A stretch of DNA of 8,054 nt from NCBI GenBank assembly GCA_039933015.1, contig JBDTOX010000130.1:1-8054 (forward strand). The letters run 5' to 3'. Origin of the DNA: JBDTOX01 sp039933015 (GTDB lineage Bacteria > Pseudomonadota > Gammaproteobacteria > Burkholderiales > Methylophilaceae). This document shows, piece by piece, positions 1 through 5,585 of the stretch (the first letter of the stretch is position 1; every line of letters starts with the position of its first letter). Position numbers and translations under genes: made by a program. Under the pieces are notes generated by a model, which saw nothing but the letters and a program-made list of their open reading frames with translations, had not been told where the DNA came from and made no database searches.

Positions 1-1
1 C

Positions 2-172
2 GAATTTTTCCCCGCACTTGATCGAGCAATTCAGGGGCAGCAGGCTGTGAAGCAGGTTCCATTGAAATTAGGATATGCTAAATTCGGTTACGCTACTGAA
101 ATAATGATAACTTTATACTTATTTAAACACCAAGGCCTATCCAATGACGCAATATCTTGCGTCATTGGATAG
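2..172 (+). CDS. 3' end of an unrecognised cassette gene (C0)
   Basis: An open frame enters from the left edge and runs 56 codons to a TAG at 170-172. The visible C-terminal part has natural amino-acid composition (it begins EFFPALDRAI and includes KLGYAKFGYATEI), and the other + frames do not stay open this far. I do not recognise the family. The last dozen codons run through the stem of the following attC site, so the extreme C-terminus (GLSNDAISCVIG) is encoded by recombination-site sequence, as is common in compact cassettes. The start, any signal peptide and the full length are outside the window. Confidence 0.6.
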   Translation, partial: EFFPALDRAIQGQQAVKQVPLKLGYAKFGYATEIMITLYLFKHQGLSNDAISCVIG

Positions 173-189
173 GCTACTTTACGTTAGAG
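122..189 (+). other. attC site closing cassette C0
   Basis: R'' candidate TTTAAAC at 122-128, a 5-nt spacer, a long inverted repeat at 135-174 as L''/L', an 8-nt spacer, and R' GTTAGAG at 183-189. The cut point would be G183|T184. R' departs from GTTRRRY at the last base, but GTTAGAGC pairs perfectly over 8 bases with GCTCTAAC at 760-767, the R'' box at the far end of the same cassette. That match is expected for the two ends of one cassette and is the best support for the boundary. Unlike the other sites, the stem shows no bulged base. Confidence 0.6.
135..174. repeat. Perfect 18-bp inverted repeat with 4-nt loop
   Basis: The arm GCCTATCCAATGACGCAA (135-152) is the exact reverse complement of 157-174, with loop TATC. 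There is no T-run after it, so a classical intrinsic terminator is not indicated, although so strong a stem at the end of a gene could still slow transcription. It occupies the L''/L' position of the first attC. It also contains the stop codon of the upstream gene. Confidence 0.85.
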
Positions 190-222
190 CCACATCAATT
201 TCATTCACATAATGAGGAACAC

Positions 223-758
223 ATGAAAAAACTACTTATTCTTTCCGCCATCGCAATACTTGCCTCTGGTTGCTCGACTTACTCGGCTAGCCGCTCTCAA
301 TTTCAACAGACAATGTCATAGCACTGCGGTCTTTGAACGGCAAAACCCTAAACGTTGGTACTTTCTCCGCAACGTCCCCAGGACAAAAGGAAATAATGTG
401 TCGTGGAGTTGGCCCGATCAAAACACCGGATGGCGAACCATTTGCTGAGTTCGTTTGGAAGGCATTGCTTGATGAACTAAGGATTGCAAACTCCTACTCG
501 CCGTCAGCTCCAGTGACAATTACTGGCAACCTAGACGCAATCGACTTTTCGTCAAACAGTGGAAATTGGAATTTGGCACTCACCGTCAAGGCATCAAACG
601 GCAAATCCATGTCCGTTTCGGAGAACTACTCCTACACCTCAAGCTTCTACGGTGAAACGGCATGCAATCAAACTGCCCAAGCATTTATGCCTGCGGTTCA
701 GAATTTAGTTGGCAAAGTCGTGCGCTCACCAGAGTTCACTGCACTTGTCTCACAATAA
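223..758 (+). pseudogene. Lipoprotein gene with internal frameshift (C1)
   Basis: ATG 223 follows a TGAGGAA ribosome site (213-219) and opens a lipoprotein signal peptide: positive MKK, a hydrophobic core, and lipobox LASGC with the acylated residue at Cys17. That frame ends at TAG 319-321. A second frame, open from 291 to TAA 756-758, carries the body (DNVIALRSLNGKTLNVG onward). The body includes a polar Ser/Asn-rich domain and a C-terminal helix near AVQNLVGKVVRSPEF. Neither part makes sense alone: the second has no ribosome site and no export signal, and the first stops after 32 residues. The frames overlap at 291-318, so a one-base loss (or two-base gain) there best explains it; repaired length is about 178 aa. 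The native product would be an outer-membrane or periplasmic lipoprotein of unknown role. The stop sits 1 nt before the R'' box of the cassette's attC. A sequencing error is the alternative. Confidence 0.75.
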
Positions 759-759
759 C

Positions 760-832
760 GCTCTAACCCGGCAGTGGACTTCCCAGACTTTAGTAGGCAT
801 TTGATAATGTCGAAACAGAACTGGAGTTAAGT
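760..832 (+). other. attC site closing cassette C1
   Basis: R'' GCTCTAAC at 760-767 matches the 5' core of the same cassette (GTTAGAGC, 183-190) base for base. The distal box is GTTAAGT at 826-832, which fits GTTRRRY exactly; a second fit, GTTAAAT, overlaps at 831-837, so the cut point (G826 or G831) is uncertain. The internal stem is weaker than in the other sites: only short matches such as CAGT with ACTG near the ends. Confidence 0.55.
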
Positions 833-835
833 TAA

Positions 836-1013
836 ATGAAAAGTGCCCGCTATATGCCAGAATTCAAAAGGTGGGCCTTTTGGTAGTAACGAGATTTCTC
901 ACGTTTTTGTCAAAGGAGGAGAACATGAATACGGCTTTGTCTTGCAAGAGATTGGAGTCATTCTGGCAGTTCTGGCCTTGCGGCAGCGGCACAAGCTCAA
1001 GAGAATGTTTTAG
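836..1013 (+). pseudogene. Small membrane-protein ORF, apparently frameshifted (C2)
   Basis: ATG 836 lies just inside the cassette, with GGAG at 823-826 as a possible ribosome site within the attC. Its frame gives MKSARYMPEFKRWAFW and then TAG at 884-886. If one A is removed from the AAAA run at 866-869, the reading continues naturally as GGPFGSNEISHVFVKGGEHE, then a hydrophobic stretch (VILAVLAL) and a basic tail, to TAG 1011-1013, for about 58 residues. The same frame stays open beyond that TAG to a TGA at 1158-1160, so 1011 may itself be a nonsense change in a gene of about 107 codons. No family is recognised. An overlapping ORF from 925 is the main competing reading. Confidence 0.4.
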
Positions 1014-1137
1014 TTTGTTTTGTTCGCCCTTGTCTGCGCCAGCCATTTGCATCAGCGTGATTGCCTTCATCTTCCACAGCATTTTCGCTACAACCTCAGC
1101 CGGCCTTGGGACAAATCTGGCGCTTACCGACAAATGA
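925..1137 (+). CDS. Alternative small ORF with a strong ribosome site
   Basis: ATG 925 is preceded by AAAGGAGGAG (912-921), the strongest ribosome-binding match in this stretch, and opens 70 codons to TGA 1135-1137. The product is rich in Cys, Phe and Ser with a hydrophobic C-terminal half (ICISVIAFIFHSIFA). Its composition looks like an out-of-frame reading, and the purine-rich run also encodes VKGGEHE in the competing frame. I keep it only because of the ribosome site; both cannot be the ancestral gene. Confidence 0.25.
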   Translation: MNTALSCKRLESFWQFWPCGSGTSSRECFSLFCSPLSAPAICISVIAFIFHSIFATTSAGLGTNLALTDK

Positions 1138-1156
1138 CATTCAATCCGCACGAACG

Positions 1157-3042
1157 ATGACCACCCTGAGCTCCATGGCGACAATATCCATGACCGGCGA
1201 CCAGATCACGATCTTCGTCATCCTCCTCGCCACCGCCGGCATGTTCCTGTGGGGGCGCTGGCGGCACGACATGATCGCCGTCGCCGCATTGATCGCCTGC
1301 GTGCTGGCCGGGCTGATCCCCGCCAGCGCGGCTTTCGCCGGCTTTGGCCATCCCGCGGTGATGACGGTTGCCTGCGTGCTGGTGCTCAGCCATGGCCTGC
1401 TAAATTCCGGCGCCGTCGATGCGCTGGTGCGCTGGTGCGCCGGTTGCTGCCCGCCGATGCCGGAATCCTGCCCAGCATCGTGATGCTGACCTCCCTCGCG
1501 GCGCTGCTGTCCGGTTTCATGAACAACGTCGGTGCGCTGGCCCTGCTGATGCCGGTCGCGCTGCAGCTCGCCAGTCGACTTGAATTACCACCTGGCCGCA
1601 TGCTGATGCCGCTGGCCTTCGGCTCGATCCTGGGCGGCATGACGACCCTGGTCGGCACGCCGCCCAACCTGATCGTGTCAAGCTTCCGCGCCTCCGCCGG
1701 CAACAACAGTTTCTCGATGTTCGATTTCAGCCCGGTCGGCCTGCCGGTGGCGGCGCTCGGCGTACTCTTCATCGCGCTGCTCGGCTGGCGCTGGGTGCCG
1801 GTGCGGCAGCGCGCCGGCACCGAAGGCTTTGAGACCGGCGCCTACCTGACTGAGGTGCTCGTGGCGGAAGGCAGCAAGGCGGCCGGCATGTGCATGCGCG
1901 AGATCGAGGCTGCCCTCGATGAGGCGGAGGCGCAGGTGCTCGCGCTGGTGCGCAACAATGTCCGGCTGAACGCGCCGCGCCATGACATGCGCGTCCTGCC
2001 GGGGGACATCCTAGTCATTGAGGCGGAGGCCGAGACCCTGTCGCAGGCCCTGTCGCCGCTCGGTCTCAAGCTGGAGGAATCGAAGAAGCCCGCACCGGCT
2101 GACGACGAGGAAAGCGGGGAGAAGGAGGGCCAAGCAGCTTCCGCATCCGACCCGGATGCGGAAGCCAAAGAAAAGCCCGCTGTCAGCGATGAAATCGTCC
2201 TGATGGAGTTTGCCGTGCTGCCCGGAGCCGACCTGATCGGCCGTTCCGCGACCGACCTGCTGCGCACCGCGCACGGCATCAACCTGCTGGCCGTCTCGCG
2301 CCAGGACAATCGCTCGCTCGGCAGGTTGCGCACCCTGCCGTTCCGCGCCGGCGATGTGCTGCTGATGCAGGGGCCTGCGGAGGCGCTGACCGATCTCGCC
2401 GGCCAAACCGGCTGCATCCCGCTGGCGCAGCGCGCGTTGCGCATTCCCAACCGGCTCAATGCCATCCTTGCCAGCCTGATCATGGCGGCCGCCGTCTGCG
2501 GCGCGGCCTTCGGCCTGCTGCCGGCCGCGATTTCCTTCGCCGCCGGCGTGCTCGCCTCGATGGCCTTGCGCACCGTGTCGCCCCGGGATGTCTATGCGGC
2601 GGTGGACTGGCCGGTAGTGGTGCTGCTCGCCGCGCTCATCCCCGTGGCCGGCACACTCGAAAGCACGGGCGCCGGTGCATTGGTTGCACGCACGCTGATC
2701 GAGAACGTCGCCCAGGGCAGCCCGGTGTTCGCGTTGCTGGTGATCATGGTAGTGACCATGACGCTGTCCGACCTGATGAACAATGCCGCCACCGCCGCCG
2801 TGATGTGCCCGATCGCCCTCGGCACCGCGGCACAGCTGGGGGTGAATCCCGACGCCTATCTGATGGCCGTCACCGTGGGTGCCTCCTGCGCCTTCCTGAC
2901 GCCGATCGGCCACCAAAACAACACCCTGATCCTCGGCCCCGGAGGTTTCCGCTTCGGCGACTACTGGCGCCTCGGTCTGCCACTCGAAATCCTCGTGGTG
3001 GCGGCTGGCATGCCCGCGCTGCTATGGGCCTGGCCGCTATAA
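1157..3042 (+). pseudogene. SLC13-type permease with two TrkA-C domains, broken by 8-bp duplication
   Basis: After removing one copy of a tandem GCGCTGGT (1421-1436) a single 625-aa frame runs from ATG 1157 to TAA 3040-3042. Layout in the repaired protein: N-terminal helices with MNNVGALALLMPVAL; the ion-transporter signature GTPPNLIVS at about 164; two RCK/TrkA-C domains (about 226-305 and 344-425) joined by an acidic Glu/Ala/Lys linker; and a second membrane half with SDLMNNAATAAVMCP near 535 and SCAFLTPIGHQNNTLI. Order and length fit the SLC13/DASS-like permeases that move dicarboxylates, sulfate or other anions across the inner membrane with Na+ or H+; the substrate cannot be read. As it stands, translation from 1157 ends at TGA 1481-1483 after 108 residues. 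That stop overlaps an in-frame ATG (1483) of the downstream part, so a split protein by reinitiation is possible. ATGs at 1175 and 1190 are alternative starts; none has a clear ribosome site. Its GC-rich codon use is unlike the neighbouring cassettes, which suggests a separate origin. Confidence 0.85.
1421..1436 (+). repeat. Tandem 8-bp duplication that shifts the permease frame
   Basis: Two adjacent copies of GCGCTGGT, followed by GCGCCGG. With one copy the codons read Asp-Ala-Leu-Val-Arg-Arg-Leu-Leu-Pro and join the two halves of the permease exactly; with two copies the frame moves by +2. It looks like a slipped-strand duplication and could in principle revert the same way. Confidence 0.85.
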
Positions 3043-3050
3043 AACACCTT

Positions 3051-3149
3051 AACTTGCCGTTGCAGAAGCGGTTGAAGGAGTACAGCATGGCTTGCTCAAT
3101 GCCCAGCAAGGACAACTGTTGGGGCAATGCGCCGACGGTGCGTTTTTCA
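3051..3149 (+). mobile_element. Remnant of an IS3-family transposase (OrfB)
   Basis: The frame reading LQKRLKEYSMACSM followed by SKDNCWGNAPTVRF resembles the conserved IS3-family OrfB block near the end of the rve/DDE domain, usually of the form SMSRKGNCWDNAPTERFF. Here the usual Asp of CWDNA is Gly, and the catalytic Glu of the PTERF region is Val, so it is inactive even apart from its length. About 30 residues survive. It begins within about 10 nt of the permease stop and ends just upstream of the next attC. No inverted repeats or target duplication can be seen. An ATG at 3087 behind GAAGGAG could open a 41-codon ORF through it into the attC, but a genuine gene is unlikely. Confidence 0.65.
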
Positions 3150-3166
3150 ATAGCTTCAATGTATAG

Positions 3167-3226
3167 GCCCAGCCCATTATTCAAGCGGGACTGGCTAAAG
3201 CCAGCCCTTTAATTCAGACGTTAAGC
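3167..3226 (+). other. attC site closing cassette C2
   Basis: R'' GCCCAGC (one mismatch to RYYYAAC), spacer CCATT, L'' ATTCAAGCGGG with extrahelical bases, inner stem GGGaCTGGCT/AGCCAGCCC (3187-3207) with a bulged A, L' CCCTTTAAT, spacer TCAGAC, and R' GTTAAGC (3220-3226), a perfect GTTRRRY. The 60-bp length and the spacing are those of a classical 59-base element. The cut point is G3220|T3221. Confidence 0.8.
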
Positions 3227-3242
3227 GGTCACAGGAGGAGTT

Positions 3243-4034
3243 ATGTACGATCATGAATTGCTCTACGGATACGGCAGTATTGCAATAGCAATTGCACTCT
3301 TTACTGCAATAGTCATGTGCAACGAGATTGGATTTAGAACGGGGCGTTTCGTCCAAACCCGTACTGATAATGAAGTCAAGGCACTCACCGGCTCCATTCA
3401 GGCCAGCATACTGGGTTTGTTGGCTCTGTTACTTGGTTTTACATTCAGCATGTCTATGCAACGCTATGACAATCGAAGCATGGCCTTGATTGATGAAGCT
3501 AATGCAATAGGAACTGCCGTATTGCGGGTTCAGTTACTGCCGGAGGAATACCAGAAAGAAGCCAATGAATTATTTCGCAAATATCTCAATTTACGTGTAG
3601 CCATAGGCCAATTAGACCTTACTAAGCTGGAGCAGCGTCATGACTACAACAAAAAAATTGCCGATTTACAAAATGAGCTATGGTCATTGGCAATCTCAGC
3701 TACAAATGTTGACCCGCGCCCAGTAACAACAGGGGCGTTCGTCAAGTCTCTTAATGATGTAATTGATAGCCAAGGCAGAAGAAATGCGTTACTTCAAATG
3801 CATGTGCCTGAAGTGGTATTACTTCTACTATTTGTTGTCTTTATTTCTTCTGGAGGAATAATGGGCTATTCCGCCGGGCTGAGTGGCAAACGTATCACTG
3901 CTCCAATAATATTGGTTTCTTTATTAATCACATTGATAGTTTTCATCATTATTGACCTGGATAGACCAAAACGTGGGCTTATACAGGTGAATCAAGATGC
4001 AATGACTGAACTTCTGGATAGCGTTAATAATTGA
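3243..4034 (+). CDS. Four-helix membrane protein, DUF4239/bestrophin-like type
   Basis: An intact 263-aa gene with a strong AGGAGGAG ribosome site (3233-3240) ahead of ATG 3243, starting 22 nt into cassette C3. Two helices lie near residues 10-28 and 50-70, a soluble alpha-helical region of about 110 residues follows (with charged segments such as KKIADLQNEL), and two more helices lie near 187-206 and 216-238, with a short polar tail. This two-plus-two arrangement, with a conserved-looking GLLALLLGFTFSMSM in helix 2 and a following Asp/Glu/Ala stretch (DEANAIGTAVLR), resembles the DUF4239 or bestrophin-like membrane proteins. The biochemical role of that group is not established, and my family placement rests on layout rather than on a diagnostic motif. 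It is one of the few undamaged cassette genes here. Confidence 0.8.
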   Translation: MYDHELLYGYGSIAIAIALFTAIVMCNEIGFRTGRFVQTRTDNEVKALTGSIQASILGLLALLLGFTFSMSMQRYDNRSMALIDEANAIGTAVLRVQLLPEEYQKEANELFRKYLNLRVAIGQLDLTKLEQRHDYNKKIADLQNELWSLAISATNVDPRPVTTGAFVKSLNDVIDSQGRRNALLQMHVPEVVLLLLFVVFISSGGIMGYSAGLSGKRITAPIILVSLLITLIVFIIIDLDRPKRGLIQVNQDAMTELLDSVNN

Positions 4035-4089
4035 CGACACAAGTGGCAAAAAACAGGTGAAGTCACGCTAATAATGCCCGATCAGGATC

Positions 4090-4161
4090 GCCTAACAAGC
4101 CGCTACACGCGGACAAATTTATCGCTGCGCTCTAAATTTGCCGGTGAGCGAAGTGTTAGGT
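4090..4161 (+). other. attC site closing cassette C3
   Basis: The clearest site in the window. R'' GCCTAAC (4090-4096), spacer AAGCC, and L'' beginning GCTaCACGCGGaCAAATTTA, which pairs with TAAATTTGCCGGTGAGC apart from the bulged A bases and a small mismatch. R' is GTTAGGT (4155-4161). Cut point G4155|T4156. The 72-bp length is within the normal attC range. R'' differs at one base from the complement of the cassette's own core (GTTAAGC). Confidence 0.92.
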
Positions 4162-4177
4162 GTATCAGGAGGCAGTT

Positions 4178-4380
4178 ATGACAAAACACCATGCTGTGAA
4201 AATATTAATCGCTGGTCTTGTTGACGGGTTTATAGGTAACGGTTTATCTACAACACATTGCTTGGCGAACCACTTCTGCTGAATGCCCTGGAACTCAGCA
4301 TTCTATTATTGGGTTCTTTGGTTGAAGGAATAGTCATCGCGTTTGTTCTGGCGCGCAAATCTTCTGGCAGCACAGGCTAA
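4178..4380 (+). pseudogene. Small two-helix membrane protein with frameshift (C4)
   Basis: ATG 4178 has a good AGGAGG ribosome site (4167-4172) and starts 22 nt into the cassette. Its frame reads MTKHHAVKILIAGLVDGFIGNG, then degenerates and stops at TGA 4280-4282. A neighbouring frame, open from 4240 to TAA 4378-4380, continues naturally with FIYNTLLGEPLLLNALE and a hydrophobic helix (LLLGSLVEGIVIAFVLA), then a basic tail. Joining them at about 4241-4243 needs one inserted base and gives a 67-aa protein with two predicted membrane helices. No family is recognised. The second frame has its own stop at 4237-4239, so the shift must lie downstream of that. It is either a decayed cassette or a sequencing error. 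Confidence 0.65.
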
Positions 4381-4391
4381 ATGTACATCGC

Positions 4392-4454
4392 GCCTAACAA
4401 AACCTTCAACCCGACTCGCAGTTGCACGGCTCGCGGTTTAAGGTATCGTCAGGT
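4392..4454 (+). other. attC site closing cassette C4
   Basis: R'' GCCTAAC (4392-4398), L'' CCTTCAACCCG, which pairs with L' CGCGGTTTAAGG through extrahelical or mismatched bases, and R' GTCAGGT (4448-4454), which has C for the second T of GTTRRRY. Length 63 bp. R'' is complementary to the cassette's own 5' core (GTTAGGT) at six of seven positions. The altered R' dinucleotide could lower recombination here. Confidence 0.8.
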
Positions 4455-4504
4455 GCCAAGATTGCCATTCACTGCAAAATCAAGTCTTGCTCTTGTTCAC
4501 CCAT

Positions 4505-4509
4505 AGGAG
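4505..4509 (+). promoter_or_regulatory. Ribosome-binding site deciding a GTG start
   Basis: AGGAG with a 7-nt gap to GTG 4517. No comparable site stands before the upstream in-frame ATG, so this fixes the start of the SRPBCC gene. Confidence 0.75.
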
Positions 4510-4516
4510 TGCCACC

Positions 4517-4954
4517 GTGACCACATTTAAAACATCCAGAGCCTTCGCCGCAACACCTGAGGCGGTATTCGCGGCCTTCGCAGAGCCAGAGCGCCTTGCG
4601 CGATGGTGGGGGCCTGATGGCTTTCGCAATACATTCGACACGTTCGAGTTCAAGCCGGGCGGCCTCTGGCGCTTTACGATGCATGGCCCAGACGGATCGA
4701 ATTACCCAAATGAATCAACTTTTATCTCTGTCGAGCCAAGTCGGTCGATTGTTGTAAGCCACCTTTTCCATCCGTGCTTCCAACTCTCTATCGGGCTTGA
4801 GTGCACTGCTACCGGAACACTCGTCACCTGGGCGCAAACATTTGAGAGTCCCGAAGTTGCAGCGTCTATCAAGCACATTGTTGTGCCCGCAAACGAGCAG
4901 AACCTTAGCCGTTGGCAGGCCGAAGTTGAGGCAGGCGGTCGCGGTGTCGCCTAA
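4517..4954 (+). CDS. SRPBCC / AHSA1-type domain protein (C5)
   Basis: I chose GTG 4517 as the start: AGGAG at 4505-4509 stands 7 nt before it, and the protein then begins right at the first strand of the fold (TTFKTSRAFAATPEAVF). An upstream ATG in the same frame (4487) adds ten residues with no ribosome site. The 145-aa product is a single START-like helix-grip domain. It has the family's RWWGPDGF block at about 29-36, then FKPGGLWRFTMHGPDG, a central strand ESTFISVEPSRSIV, and a C-terminal helix ending in NLSRWQAEVEA. Such proteins bind hydrophobic ligands or resemble the Hsp90 co-chaperone Aha1 C-terminal domain; no specific ligand can be inferred. The frame is intact. The TAA stop lies inside the R'' box of the following attC. 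Confidence 0.88.
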   Translation: MTTFKTSRAFAATPEAVFAAFAEPERLARWWGPDGFRNTFDTFEFKPGGLWRFTMHGPDGSNYPNESTFISVEPSRSIVVSHLFHPCFQLSIGLECTATGTLVTWAQTFESPEVAASIKHIVVPANEQNLSRWQAEVEAGGRGVA

Positions 4955-5008
4955 TCCATCCGTTAAGCGGGGCGCACTAAAGCGCGCCCCTTATGTCAAA
5001 CGTTGAGG
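4949..5008 (+). other. attC site closing cassette C5
   Basis: R'' GCCTAAT (4949-4955, T in place of the final C), spacer CCATC, and L'' CGTTAAGCGGGGCGC, which pairs with GCGCGCCCCTTATG. TAAG and the G/C block match, with a bulged C. Spacer TCAAAC and R' GTTGAGG (5002-5008, last base off consensus) follow. Length 60 bp. The stop codon of the SRPBCC gene is the TAA within R''. The cut point is G5002|T5003. Confidence 0.8.
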
Positions 5009-5017
5009 GTCACACTA

Positions 5018-5413
5018 ATGCTCCAGCGGCTAATCGACATGGGCTTCAGAAAAGTCGGCGAATGGAAACTTTCCGCTGGTGAAATAGTGTGCACACTGGA
5101 CGCTGAGGCAGAATCACGGAATATCCTTTACGCCTTCGAGTCAGAGCACGAAGTCCTCTACATTGGCAAGACCACACAGCCCTTAAAAGTGCGAATGTAT
5201 GGCTATCAAAACCCTGTCCCGTCGTAGTCTACCAACATCAGAAACAACGCAAACCTCAAAGAACGTCTTGGTGCTGGAGGTGTCATTTCTATATTTGTCC
5301 TCCCCGATCATGGCTTACTCAAGTATGGTGGCTTTCATCTCAACCTGGCAGCTGGCCTTGAAGACAATATTGTTTCTCAGCTAAAACCAAAATGGAACAA
5401 AACGGGCACATGA
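5018..5413 (+). pseudogene. GIY-YIG endonuclease-like gene with internal amber codon (C6)
   Basis: ATG 5018 lies 15 nt into the cassette behind GAGG (5005-5008). The frame shows a short N-terminal part, then the GIY-YIG core: ILYAF at 36-40 and LYIGKTT at 47-53, an Arg at 59 in position for catalysis, and RMYGYQNP. At codon 70 (5225-5227) there is a TAG. The same frame goes straight on for 61 more codons (STNIRNNANLKERL, VISIFVLPDHGLLKYGGF, GLEDNIVSQLKPKWN) to TGA 5411-5413. Glu115 and the terminal Trp-Asn are the expected distal features of this nuclease fold, so the downstream half is part of the gene. Full length would be 131 aa. A single C-to-T change (CAG to TAG) would account for it; I believe Gln is usual there in relatives. 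The 69-residue product lacks the metal-binding Glu and should be inactive unless the stop is read through. Confidence 0.82.
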
Positions 5414-5414
5414 C

Positions 5415-5473
5415 TCCCAACCCCATGCTCAAGCGAGACACGCCTTCGGTGCACCCTTAACTCCACGTTAGGG
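5415..5473 (+). other. attC site closing cassette C6
   Basis: R'' TCCCAAC (5415-5421), spacer of 6 nt, L'' CTCAAGCG, a loop including CGCCTTCGG, L' CACCCTTAA, spacer CTCCAC, and R' GTTAGGG with C following (5467-5474). Length 59 bp. The L''/L' pairing is imperfect but in register with the other sites. R'' starts 2 nt after the GIY-YIG stop. The cut point is G5467|T5468. Confidence 0.7.
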
Positions 5474-5498
5474 CATCAATATCACTCGCTTAGGAGAA

Positions 5499-5585
5499 AT
5501 GATGAACATCAAAATCTTGGCTACCGCTACTGTTGCCACCGTGCATTGCCTTGCTTGTACGTCACTTTGGGAGGATAAGGAATGA
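5499..5585 (+). CDS. Short leader ORF overlapping the P450 gene
   Basis: Two adjacent ATGs (5499, 5502) follow TTAGGAG (5490-5496). The 28-codon ORF reads MMNIKILATATVATVHCLAC, then TSLWEDKE, and stops at TGA 5583-5585. The first 20 residues look like an export or lipoprotein signal: one Lys, a hydrophobic run, then a Cys in a loose lipobox. The stop overlaps the P450 start as ATGA, so ribosomes finishing here could re-enter on the P450. It may be the surviving 5' end of an older lipoprotein cassette gene now serving as a translational leader, or a coincidental ORF. No family can be assigned. Confidence 0.45.
   Translation: MMNIKILATATVATVHCLACTSLWEDKE
5570..5581 (+). promoter_or_regulatory. 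Ribosome-binding region of the P450 gene
   Basis: GGAGGATAAGGA offers GGAGG 7 nt before ATG 5582 and AAGGA 6 nt before ATG 5588, so either start can be used. The same bases encode the end of the leader ORF (WEDKE). Confidence 0.6.

Noticed and set aside
157..180. A promoter from TTGCGT and TACTTT upstream of the lipoprotein gene
   Set aside because: The spacing is only about 12 nt and the first hexamer lies in a strong hairpin arm; I see no convincing sigma-70 promoter in the window.
866..881. AAAAGG/CCTTTT hairpin as an intrinsic terminator
   Set aside because: The stem is only 6 bp and no T-run follows.
1249..1425. The permease downstream frame extended upstream to ATG 1249
   Set aside because: Before the 8-bp duplication this frame is Arg/Gly-rich and non-membrane in character, while the other frame holds the true N-terminal helices; it is only open by composition.
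2011..2916. A 301-codon minus-strand open frame over the permease
   Set aside because: It is a shadow of GC-rich codons: its product is packed with Gly, His, Gln and Arg, it has no ribosome site, and it opposes a clearly homologous + strand gene.
3048..3126. An extra attC between CCTTAAC (3048) and GTTGGGG (3119)
   Set aside because: The boxes fit loosely, no L''/L' stem forms, and the same bases encode the IS3 transposase relic.
4962..4968. GTTAAGC as a separate core site
   Set aside because: It matches GTTRRRY but lies in the L'' arm of the C5 attC and pairs there; the real R' is at 5002-5008.
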